Source: Glutamicibacter arilaitensis Re117 (GTDB taxonomy: Bacteria; Actinomycetota; Actinomycetes; Actinomycetales; Micrococcaceae). From it: a stretch of 64,000 nt of DNA. Made by a program: the position numbers and the translations under genes. The notes below the pieces were generated by a model. It worked only from the letters and a program-made list of their open reading frames with translations. It had not been told where the DNA came from and made no database searches. The DNA lies in the NCBI RefSeq assembly GCF_000197735.1, contig NC_014550.1, positions 2,852,001 to 2,916,000 on the forward strand. The letters run 5' to 3'. This document shows, in pieces, positions 1 to 7,577 of the stretch; the stretch's first letter is position 1, and every line of letters begins with the position of its first letter.

Positions 1-1127
1 GGATGGCTGGCAACGAAACGCGCAATGCGGCCCCACATCCCTTCCTTCTCCTGGCCCTGGGCATCTACGGCCGCAGGTTTGGGTGCGAATGGCCAGTAGG
101 CTGCCCGGCCCAGCAGCCCGAGCACTGCCGGCAGGAAAGTCAGCGCGGCGATGATCGAGAAGATAATGCCTGAGGCGCCAATTGGACCCAATGCCTTATT
201 GGAGTTCAGGTCGGAGAAGAGCAGGCACAGCAGGCCCACGGTCACGGTGCCGCCCGAGGCGACGATCGGCTCCAGGGACCTCTTCCAGGCTGTCGCCACA
301 GCCTGCCATTTGTCTTGGCCGGCGACCAGGGCTTCCTTGTGGCGGGCGACGAACAGCAGCGAATAGTCGGTAGCTGCGCCGATCACCAGGATGGACAAGA
401 TGCCCTGGGCCTGGCCATCAAGCCTGATCCAGCCTTCGGAGGCCATGAAGTACACGGCGAGGATCGCTGCGCACAGCGCCACGACCGAGGTGAGCAGCAC
501 GGTGAAGGGAAGCAGGATCGAGCGGTAGACCAGCAGCAGGATCACCAGCACTGCCACCAGGGCCACGCCCAGCAGCACGCCGTCGATGCCGCCGAAGGCC
601 TCAACCAGATCGGCGCTGAAGCCAGCAGGTCCGGTGACATAGGCGGTGAAGCCATCGGGCTTTTCGGCCGCGATCAGCGAGCGCAGCTCTTCGACTCCGG
701 CGTCAGCTTTCACCTCGCCGGAGACCGGAACGATGAATTCAGCAGCCTTGCCGTCCTCGGAAAGGAAGGGGCCGGTGATTTCGCCGTCCAGATGGGTGAA
801 GTCTTTCAAGGCCTCGCCGATCCGCCCGGCCTCTTCCTTGCTAACCCCCTGGGTGCCAGTAAGCAGGACTACGGCCGGGATTGCTTCGGTGGAGCGGAAT
901 TTACCCTGCCACTGCAGCGCCTCGGTGGCTTCGGCGGTCGCCGGAAGGAACGAGGTCTGGTCATTGGTCTGGACTTCGGAGAGCTTGCCGAAGGTCGGGC
1001 CGCCGATACCGGCAACTGCCAGCCACAGGATGATCAGCAGGGCGTAAATCCCTGCCCTGAGGCCAATACCCTTCTTATCCAACCGCTTCCTGCTTGCTGG
1101 CTGATCGGTTTTCGCTAGGTGCGCCAC
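1..1127 (-). CDS. MMPL/RND family transporter, N-terminal part (truncated by window edge)
   Basis: Only the first ~375 residues are in the window; the reading frame is still open at base 1. Reading leftward from a GTG at 1127, preceded by a GAGGA Shine-Dalgarno, the protein has a short basic N-terminus, a first membrane helix (around AGIYALLIILWLAVAG), then a large extracytoplasmic part beginning GPTFGKLSEVQTND, followed by further hydrophobic segments. This is the usual start of MMPL-type exporters, which move lipids or hydrophobic compounds using the proton gradient. It is divergent from the MarR gene at 1258 with a 130-nt shared upstream region, so control by that regulator is likely (inference). 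Substrate unknown. Confidence 0.85.
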   Translation of the reverse strand, partial: MAHLAKTDQPASRKRLDKKGIGLRAGIYALLIILWLAVAGIGGPTFGKLSEVQTNDQTSFLPATAEATEALQWQGKFRSTEAIPAVVLLTGTQGVSKEEAGRIGEALKDFTHLDGEITGPFLSEDGKAAEFIVPVSGEVKADAGVEELRSLIAAEKPDGFTAYVTGPAGFSADLVEAFGGIDGVLLGVALVAVLVILLLVYRSILLPFTVLLTSVVALCAAILAVYFMASEGWIRLDGQAQGILSILVIGAATDYSLLFVARHKEALVAGQDKWQAVATAWKRSLEPIVASGGTVTVGLLCLLFSDLNSNKALGPIGASGIIFSIIAALTFLPAVLGLLGRAAYWPFAPKPAAVDAQGQEKEGMWGRIARFVASH

Positions 1128-1244
1128 TGATCTATCCTCACTCGTGATTGCTGGCAGCGGATCGCACAGCGATCCAGAAGGCAATAGTACAAGATTTATT
1201 TCCATCATAGAAATACTCGCCAAGCTATTAAATTATTTTCCAGC

Positions 1245-1250
1245 TACGAT
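1245..1250 (+). promoter_or_regulatory. Candidate -10 box of a leaderless marR transcript
   Basis: TACGAT lies 7 nt before the ATG at 1258 and no Shine-Dalgarno is present, so transcription would start at or next to the start codon. No clear -35 is visible. The AT-rich stretch just upstream (1222-1240) sits between two divergent genes and could hold the MarR operator. Confidence 0.4.
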
Positions 1251-1257
1251 TACGATT

Positions 1258-1746
1258 ATGAGCGCACGAGAACACCACCACGTGGTTAGGCTCCTGCAGG
1301 AATTCGGCCAAGCCTCGGACCGCTACGTTGAATCCACTGGAGCAATCTACGGCACCCACCGCACCGATATGAATGCGCTGTCCATCATTATTAACTACGA
1401 GCAACGCGGCCTGCTGCCCTCCCCGCGCGATCTGAGTCGCGAGCTGCAGCTGAGTTCACCGGCCACTACCGCGATGCTGGACCGTCTGGAAAAGCTGGGC
1501 ATGATCGAGCGCCAGCGCTCTGACCGCGACCGCCGCGTCATCCGCATCGCCATGACCTCCAAGGCCCGCGCCAAGGGCAGGGAAATGTTCATGCCGCTGG
1601 GGTTCAAGATGCTCGACATCCTCAGCGGATATGACGAAGAACAGCTGCAGGTCATCAGTAAATTCATGGCCGAAGCCGTCGCCGGTGTGGACAGCGCCCG
1701 CGAAGAAGTCGTAACACAGCGTGCGACGAAACCAGCCGCGCCATAG
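1258..1746 (+). CDS. MarR family transcriptional regulator
   Basis: 162-residue winged-helix regulator. The recognition region is in the middle (SRELQLSSPATTAMLDRLEKLGMIERQRSDRDRRVIRIAMT), which is the MarR-type helix-turn-helix plus wing with its DRR loop. An in-frame GTG at 1144 would add 38 residues unlike the family, so ATG 1258 is chosen. It is divergent from the MMPL exporter and probably represses it in response to a toxic ligand (inference from the common MarR-efflux pairing). It is followed 20 nt later by the LysE-type exporter, which may be co-transcribed. Confidence 0.88.
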   Translation: MSAREHHHVVRLLQEFGQASDRYVESTGAIYGTHRTDMNALSIIINYEQRGLLPSPRDLSRELQLSSPATTAMLDRLEKLGMIERQRSDRDRRVIRIAMTSKARAKGREMFMPLGFKMLDILSGYDEEQLQVISKFMAEAVAGVDSAREEVVTQRATKPAAP

Positions 1747-1766
1747 CCGGGTACTAACATCATCAG

Positions 1767-2390
1767 GTGACACTTTCACTTTGGATTTCCCTGCTCAGCG
1801 CCTGCATCATCATCAGCTTCACTCCCGGCGCCGGAGCAATCAACACGATGAGCAACTCGATGCGCCAAGGCTGGCGTGCATCCATCTGGGGTGTCATCGG
1901 GCAACAGATCGCTTTGCTGATCCATGTGGTCATTGTCGCGGCAGGAGTGGGACTGCTGGTAGCCAGCTCCCCGCTGCTCTTTGGCATCATCCGCTACGCC
2001 GGCGCCGCCTACCTGGTCTATCTGGGCATCCGCATGATGCTCTCCAAACCGGAAGTCGCCTCTGACGGGACCAGCACCGGGCACCGCCTGACACGCTGGG
2101 CAATGCTCAACCGCGGAATCCTGGTCAACCTGCTTAATCCGAAAGCCATCGTTTTCTTCCTGGCATTCACCCCGCAGTTCATCCGGACCGATCAGCCTCT
2201 GCTCTCCCAATACGCCATCTTCATCGGCACGGTCATCGTGGTGGACATCCTGGTGATGTTCTTCTTCTTTGCCGGCACCGCCCGTACCTTCCAGCGCTTC
2301 ACCGCCACCTACCGGGGTGCCAAGCTGCTGAACATCCTCTTCGGCATCCTATTCATCCTGGTCGCCGCGCTGCTGTTGCTGATCCACTAA
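1767..2390 (+). CDS. LysE/RhtB family amino-acid exporter
   Basis: 207 residues, about six hydrophobic segments, the usual size of LysE/RhtB proteins. The N-terminal SFTPGAGAINTMSNSMRQG stretch is the family signature (xTPGPxxxxxxxxxxxxG), and the LLNPKAIVFFLAFTPQF segment in the middle is also characteristic. Start is GTG at 1767, directly after marR. The family exports basic amino acids, homoserine or related metabolites through the cytoplasmic membrane; the substrate here cannot be told from sequence. Confidence 0.9.
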   Translation: MTLSLWISLLSACIIISFTPGAGAINTMSNSMRQGWRASIWGVIGQQIALLIHVVIVAAGVGLLVASSPLLFGIIRYAGAAYLVYLGIRMMLSKPEVASDGTSTGHRLTRWAMLNRGILVNLLNPKAIVFFLAFTPQFIRTDQPLLSQYAIFIGTVIVVDILVMFFFFAGTARTFQRFTATYRGAKLLNILFGILFILVAALLLLIH

Positions 2391-2517
2391 TTTTTTCTCC
2401 CCCAAAGCCGTCTTGAACCCCTAGTCGTAACCCATTCATAGCCCTGCGCACCGAATCGTTGCCGTTTTGTTGCCGGGAAACGGGCGCGTAGCTATCGATC
2501 GAATCGCCTTGTGCCCC

Positions 2518-2523
2518 TAGACT
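2518..2523 (+). promoter_or_regulatory. Candidate -10 box of a leaderless phosphatase transcript
   Basis: TAGACT ends 6 nt before the ATG at 2530, and the gene has no Shine-Dalgarno. The spacing would put the transcription start on the start codon. Confidence 0.4.
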
Positions 2524-2529
2524 GAAGCC

Positions 2530-3039
2530 ATGTTCCGGATAATGACAGTGTGCACGGGAAATATCTGCCGTTCACCGATGGCCGAGTACATGCTCAAGAA
2601 CGCGCTCAAGGACGCAGAGATCTCGCAGGTGGAGGTCGTGTCCCGAGCCATCACCGACGGTGAAGTCGGCAAGTCGATCGATGAGCGTGCTTCCAGCATT
2701 TTGCGCAGCCACGGGCTTGACGCGTCCAAGCACCTGGCCGCCCAGATCGACTCCGATGAACTCGCCCAGATGGACCTGGTCCTGGCGATGGACACCGACC
2801 ACTTCGAGGCACTCGTTCCCGAACTGGCAGAGATCGACCCCAGCGAACGCCCGCAGCTGCGGATGTTCCGCTCCTTTGATCCGGGAACCGCCAGCGCACC
2901 GCACGACCAGCAGGGCATTTACGACCCCTGGTATGGTGATGCCGGAGATTTCCGTGAAACCTGGAAACTCATATCTGCTTCCCTGCCTGCCCTTGTAGAT
3001 TACGTGCGGAGTAATATCGCCTCTCGTGGAAACCGCTAG
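2530..3039 (+). CDS. Low-molecular-weight protein-tyrosine-phosphatase
   Basis: 169 residues. The N-terminus carries the phosphatase loop C-x5-R as VCTGNICRSP (Cys8 nucleophile, Arg14), and the general-acid loop appears near residue 136 as YDPWYGDAGDF (Asp-Pro). This is the cytosolic LMW-PTP fold that removes phosphate from phosphotyrosine; actinobacterial homologues resemble PtpA. The last 14 nt overlap the start of the next gene (3026), so the two are translationally linked. A physiological link between the phosphatase and the kinase-like domain of the next protein is possible but not shown. Confidence 0.92.
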   Translation: MFRIMTVCTGNICRSPMAEYMLKNALKDAEISQVEVVSRAITDGEVGKSIDERASSILRSHGLDASKHLAAQIDSDELAQMDLVLAMDTDHFEALVPELAEIDPSERPQLRMFRSFDPGTASAPHDQQGIYDPWYGDAGDFRETWKLISASLPALVDYVRSNIASRGNR

Positions 3040-5035
3040 ACCAACACTCATTGCCGTGGACGGACGTTCCGGATCCGGCAAAAGCACCTTTGCAACAGAT
3101 CTAGCCAAATACTTGGAAGCAACCGCCTCCGTAGCTATTTTGCGCCTTGAAGAGCTCTACCACGGTTGGGACGGGTTGCATCGCTCCTTCGACCTGTACA
3201 ACCAGCTGCTCCCGCAGCTGGCAGACGGACAAGGAATCACCTATCCCATCTGGAATTGGGAAGCCGACACCCTTGGCGCACCAAAAAACCTGGTGCCCGC
3301 CGATGTGGTGATCATTGAAGGCGTAGGAGCGCTGCATGGCGGCGCCCGCGAATTCCTTGACCTCGGAATTTGGCTCGAAGCCCCAGAGAACTTCCGCCGC
3401 GACCGCGCACTGGCCCGCGACGGGCAGACCTACAGCCCTTACTGGCAGATGTGGGCCGAACAAGAAGAACGCTACCTGCAGGCCCAGCAGCCAAGCCAAG
3501 CAGCCACGTTGATGATGCGGACCGACTTGGACCAGGATCCGATGCAGATCTGGAAGCAGGCCAGCGCCTACCTTCCTGGCCCAGTACGCCAACTGTGCAG
3601 CCAAGCTGGCTTCGCCCCCGCCCAGTTGGAATTCCGCCAAAGCTATCAAGGCCCAGCAGATGCCGCCGCGTTGTTCGACCAGCTCGCCCAGGGGCACCGG
3701 CACGCTGCCTTCTTGGAATCCACCAGCCACCAGCTCAGCGACCCGCTGGGCCGCAACCGGTACTCGATCATTGCGCTATCCACTGCACCGCAACCGCCGG
3801 TACTCAGCGCCAATGCCCAGGGAACCACACTGGATCTGCCCGGAGCACAGGTACAGCTGGGCCAAGACTTCTTCCCGGCACTGGCCGCCCTGTGGCCAAC
3901 CGGGAACACGGCAGCAACCTGCTATCCACTGCCGTCATGGGTCGGCTATCTGGGGTATGAACTCAAGCGCGAAGTCGGCGCCGCAGATTTATCAGCGGTG
4001 ATCGAGCCTGGACGGGTACGCCCCGATGCACAGTTCTTCGCCCCCGACACCGTGGTGATCATTGACCATCGTGAAGAACAAATGCACCTGCACAGCAGCA
4101 GCCAGCCAGAACCGTCTCTGTCCCTCCTGCTGGGCAACCCACCTGAGCACCGGCCAGCTAAACCACTGCCGACCCCGAACTTCAGCTGCGCGGATACCGA
4201 AGCCGGATACAAGCACAAGATCCGCCAGGCCCAGCACGAAATCTACGAAGGCAACACCTATGAGGTCTGCCTGACCACCGAGCTGACCTCCCGAGTCCCA
4301 GAGTTTGATCCGTTCGAGGCTTACTGCCGCATGCGCCGCACCAGTCCAGCACCGTTTGCCCATTACCTGCGATTTGCCGATCTGCAGATCTCCAGCATCT
4401 CGCCTGAGCGTTTCCTTGCCCTATCCAAGGATGGCCAGCTGCGCGCCGAACCGATCAAGGGCACCCGTGCACGCGGAATAGACGAAGAATCGGATCTGGC
4501 GTTGAAGCACGATCTGGCCACCCACCCCAAGGACCGGGCCGAGAACATCATGATCGTGGACCTGCTGCGCAACGATCTCTCCCACCATGCGGTTCCCGGT
4601 TCGGTGAAGGTGACCCGGCTGTGCGCGGTGGAAACCTATGCGACGGTGCACCAGATGGTCTCCACCATCGATGCCACGCTGGCTTCCCCGCACTTGGCCG
4701 CACACGCGTTGCGTGAAGCGTTCCCGCCGGGCTCGATGACCGGAGCGCCAAAGCTATCCACGATGAACATCCTCGACGAACTCGAAGAGCAACGCGCCCG
4801 CGGACTGTATTCCGGAGCAGTGGGATACCTGGGCGCAGATGGCGCCGCTGACTTCTCGGTGGTAATCCGCACCCTGGTCTGCGACCAGCTAGCCGATCAA
4901 TCCTGGCGCTTGTCCTTGGGATTAGGCGGTGCGATTACCGCTGACTCGGTGCCCACCGAGGAATGGGACGAGGTCATCACCAAGTCCCGCGGCGTGCTCC
5001 AGGCACTGGGCGCCCAATTCCCTTCACGGACCTGA
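3026..5035 (+). CDS. pabB: P-loop kinase domain fused to aminodeoxychorismate synthase component I (PabB-like)
   Basis: 669 residues in two parts. Residues 1 to about 190 form a uridine-kinase-like P-loop domain with Walker A GRSGSGKST (13-21) and a Walker B-like VVIIEGVGAL. Residues from about 195 on are a chorismate-binding enzyme with PSWVGYLGYE, DRAENIMIVDLLRNDL and PPGSMTGAPK. PIKGT at about 476-480 carries the lysine (Lys478) typical of PabB; TrpE has PIAGT. Combined with a PabA/TrpG amidotransferase, not seen in this window, it would make aminodeoxychorismate for folate; PabC lies downstream at 6696. The GTG start overlaps the phosphatase gene. The role of the kinase domain is unknown. 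Confidence 0.88.
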   Translation: METARPTLIAVDGRSGSGKSTFATDLAKYLEATASVAILRLEELYHGWDGLHRSFDLYNQLLPQLADGQGITYPIWNWEADTLGAPKNLVPADVVIIEGVGALHGGAREFLDLGIWLEAPENFRRDRALARDGQTYSPYWQMWAEQEERYLQAQQPSQAATLMMRTDLDQDPMQIWKQASAYLPGPVRQLCSQAGFAPAQLEFRQSYQGPADAAALFDQLAQGHRHAAFLESTSHQLSDPLGRNRYSIIALSTAPQPPVLSANAQGTTLDLPGAQVQLGQDFFPALAALWPTGNTAATCYPLPSWVGYLGYELKREVGAADLSAVIEPGRVRPDAQFFAPDTVVIIDHREEQMHLHSSSQPEPSLSLLLGNPPEHRPAKPLPTPNFSCADTEAGYKHKIRQAQHEIYEGNTYEVCLTTELTSRVPEFDPFEAYCRMRRTSPAPFAHYLRFADLQISSISPERFLALSKDGQLRAEPIKGTRARGIDEESDLALKHDLATHPKDRAENIMIVDLLRNDLSHHAVPGSVKVTRLCAVETYATVHQMVSTIDATLASPHLAAHALREAFPPGSMTGAPKLSTMNILDELEEQRARGLYSGAVGYLGADGAADFSVVIRTLVCDQLADQSWRLSLGLGGAITADSVPTEEWDEVITKSRGVLQALGAQFPSRT

Positions 5036-5038
5036 GCA

Positions 5039-6535
5039 CTACTGCAAGGTGGCGGTCAGGCGGGCGACATTGTCGATCCAGCGCTGCATGCGCGGGCGCC
5101 GGCGCCACTGCGACAGGGTGATCTCTGAGGAGATTTCACGGTACTGGTTCTGCACCGCGTTCACCGCGTCAACCATGTCCTTGCCCAGCAGCATCACGGA
5201 AATTTCCATGTTCAGGCTGAACGAGCGCATGTCCATATTCGATGAACCCACCACAGCCACCTCGTCATCGACGGTAAAGCACTTGGTATGCAGCACCATC
5301 GGCGCCGGATAGCGGTGGATGCGCACTCCGGCTTCCAGCAGCTGCTGGTAGTAGGACTGCTGCGCGTGATGCACCAGGAACTGGTCGCCTTCTTCGCATA
5401 CATAGAGTTCCACGTCCACCCCGCGCTGGGCGGCGGTGGTAATGGCATAGAGCAGCGAATCATCGGGGACGAAGTACGGGCTGGTGATTTCCAGCCGCTC
5501 GGAGGCCGAATAGATCAGGGTATTGAACAGCCGAAGATTATTCTCCGTGCCATAGCCCGGGCCGCTGGGCAGCAACTGCGCCAAGGTGGAGCCAGGACGT
5601 TCCTCATAGGCCAGCGGGTGGCGGGCCTCATTCATGTCCATCAGCACTTCCTGGTCATCATCTTCCTGCCACCAGTCGGTAGCGAAGGTGACATCCAAGC
5701 TGTGCACCAGCGGGCCTTCGACGCGCAGCATCATTTCAACCCATTCGCGGCCCACCTTGTGCGAAGACTCGCGCTTGTAGCCCGGCTCGATCAAGTTCTG
5801 GCTTCCGGTGAAGGCCACTTCGCCGTCAACAACCATGATCTTGCGGTGATTGCGCAGATCCGGGCGGCGCCAGCGCCGGCCAATCAGGTCAATGGGCAGC
5901 ATCGGGCGCCAGTTGATATTGGATTTCTTCAGCCGGTTCTTGAAATCCCGGTATCCCTTGACCCGCAGGGTACCGAGGTGGTCGAAGAGCATGCGCACGT
6001 GCACGCCGCGATCGGCTGCCGCTTCCAAGGAATCCAGCACCGGTCCCACATAATCCGGGTCATCGCCCATGATGTAGAACTGGATGTGCACATAACGGGT
6101 CGCCTTATCGATTTCCTTGCGCATCGCCTCAAGCGAAGCCCGGTAGTCGGAGATAACTTGAACCTCGTTGCCGCCTTCCAGGGGCATGGCCCCCAAATTC
6201 CGGTTGAGCATCACCGCAGATTCCACCCATTCTTCTTGGGAATGAAATTCTTCTGGCAACTGCATGTGGCCCGTGGCCTTCATAATCGCATCATGCGCAC
6301 GCTTCTGCTTTTCCAACCGGCGGCGGGAAAGGCGAGGGTTTGCGAAAAGCCAGTACGCAACCAGACCCACAACGGGCAGGAAGAAGATGGCCAAAAGCCA
6401 GGCCATGGCGGTAGTGGGGCGTCGGTTACCCGGGACAATGCCGATCATGAAGTAGCGAACCGCTAGTTCTACTGCGACCAGCACGCTCCACAGAACGCTG
6501 CCAATCTGCAATAAGACTTCATTACTTGGCCACAC
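5039..6535 (-). CDS. cls: Cardiolipin synthase-type phospholipase D family protein
   Basis: 498 residues. Two N-terminal membrane helices (about 8-65, the PLDc_N domain) anchor it, followed by two PLD catalytic modules: NHRKIMVVDG with His230/Lys232/Asp237, and LHTKCFTVDD with His416/Lys418/Asp423. The order and length match bacterial cardiolipin synthases, which condense two phosphatidylglycerol molecules at the membrane. Start is GTG 6535 with SD AGGGGG 8 nt upstream. Its stop is only 3 nt from the stop of the convergent pabB fusion. Confidence 0.92.
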   Translation of the reverse strand: MWPSNEVLLQIGSVLWSVLVAVELAVRYFMIGIVPGNRRPTTAMAWLLAIFFLPVVGLVAYWLFANPRLSRRRLEKQKRAHDAIMKATGHMQLPEEFHSQEEWVESAVMLNRNLGAMPLEGGNEVQVISDYRASLEAMRKEIDKATRYVHIQFYIMGDDPDYVGPVLDSLEAAADRGVHVRMLFDHLGTLRVKGYRDFKNRLKKSNINWRPMLPIDLIGRRWRRPDLRNHRKIMVVDGEVAFTGSQNLIEPGYKRESSHKVGREWVEMMLRVEGPLVHSLDVTFATDWWQEDDDQEVLMDMNEARHPLAYEERPGSTLAQLLPSGPGYGTENNLRLFNTLIYSASERLEITSPYFVPDDSLLYAITTAAQRGVDVELYVCEEGDQFLVHHAQQSYYQQLLEAGVRIHRYPAPMVLHTKCFTVDDEVAVVGSSNMDMRSFSLNMEISVMLLGKDMVDAVNAVQNQYREISSEITLSQWRRRPRMQRWIDNVARLTATLQ

Positions 6536-6561
6536 TCAGGCACCCCCTTGGCTACGCCCCT

Positions 6562-6578
6562 CGAAAATGGCATTTTCG
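6562..6578. promoter_or_regulatory. Inverted repeat CGAAAATG-g-CATTTTCG
   Basis: A perfect 8-bp inverted repeat with a 1-nt centre, 27 nt upstream of the cls start and 118 nt upstream of pabC. The compact odd-centred shape fits a dimeric repressor operator better than a terminator. No matching regulator can be named from the sequence. Confidence 0.35.
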
Positions 6579-6633
6579 GCCTCTGATCAGTGAACTACAG
6601 GCGAAAATCCTTCGCTTAGCTTATCGAACAATG

Positions 6634-6647
6634 TCAGACTTGTCTGA
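6634..6647. promoter_or_regulatory. Inverted repeat TCAGAC-tt-GTCTGA upstream of pabC
   Basis: A perfect 6-bp inverted repeat with a 2-nt spacer, 49 nt before the pabC start. It may be an operator; the function is unknown. Confidence 0.3.
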
Positions 6648-6695
6648 ATCTCTACGCACGGATATAACGCAGAAGACGCTAGGGTTCGATAATCT

Positions 6696-7577
6696 ATGTC
6701 TATGAGCTCTCTTGTATTCTTGGATCCGGCCTATCCGGCTGGACGTCTTGCAGACATCACTGCACCGCAACTTCTCGTCACGGCACAGGGAGTCACACGT
6801 GGGGACGGCATCTTTGAATCGATGCTCTACACCAATCAGGCCGTACGCAAATTCGAAGCGCATCTGGCTCGTTTGGCCACCTCCGCCGAAGTTGCAGACC
6901 TGATCATTCCCGATGCCCGCAGCTGGTTTGCCGCGGTAGACACCGCAGTGGCCGATTTCGATGCCACCGGCGGAGCCGAAGAAGCAGTGGTCAAATTGGT
7001 GGCTGCGCGCGGCGAGCACGACAGCGATCCAGCCATCTGCTGGGTCACCGTCACCCCGGCCCCGGCCTTGGGCAAGGAACAGCGCGAAACCGGCGTCGAT
7101 GTCCTGCTGCTCGATCGCGGCTACGACTCAAAGCTGGCAGAACGCGCCCCATGGCTCATGATGGGCGCCAAGACCCTGTCCTACTCGATCAACATGGCTG
7201 CCCTGCGCTACGCGCGCAAGCACGGCGCCCATGATGTCATCTTCACTTCCGCCGACGGCATCATCCTCGAGGCTCCCACCTCGACCGTGCTGGTGGCCCA
7301 GCGCGATGGCGAAACCAAGCGCCTGCTCACCCCGATGCTGGAAACCGGCATCCTGCCGGGAACCACGCAGAGCGCAATCTTTGATGCTGCAGCCCAGGAC
7401 GGATGGGAGCTGGGCTACGGACCACTGCGTCCCGAGGACCTGTACCAGGCCGACGGAGTCTTCTTGGTCTCCTCGATCCGCTTGCTCACCCCGGTGCGCA
7501 CCATTGATGCCAAGCCATTGCGTCTGGACGCCGAGCTGCATGAACAGCTCAGCGCCCTGTCCGACGCAATCCGCTAG
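6696..7577 (+). CDS. pabC: Aminodeoxychorismate lyase (class IV aminotransferase fold)
   Basis: 293 residues of fold-type IV PLP enzyme. The family opening is present (GVTRGDGIFESM), as are the Schiff-base lysine region MGAKTLSYSINM (Lys159) and the cofactor phosphate region GIILEAPTSTVLV. It splits aminodeoxychorismate into p-aminobenzoate and pyruvate in folate synthesis. Assignment over a branched-chain or D-amino-acid aminotransferase rests on proximity to the pabB fusion and on the motif pattern. A second ATG at 6702 could be the start; GATAAT at 6688-6693 may be a -10 element, which would make the transcript leaderless. Its TAG stop overlaps the stop of the convergent ECF gene. Confidence 0.85.
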   Translation: MSMSSLVFLDPAYPAGRLADITAPQLLVTAQGVTRGDGIFESMLYTNQAVRKFEAHLARLATSAEVADLIIPDARSWFAAVDTAVADFDATGGAEEAVVKLVAARGEHDSDPAICWVTVTPAPALGKEQRETGVDVLLLDRGYDSKLAERAPWLMMGAKTLSYSINMAALRYARKHGAHDVIFTSADGIILEAPTSTVLVAQRDGETKRLLTPMLETGILPGTTQSAIFDAAAQDGWELGYGPLRPEDLYQADGVFLVSSIRLLTPVRTIDAKPLRLDAELHEQLSALSDAIR

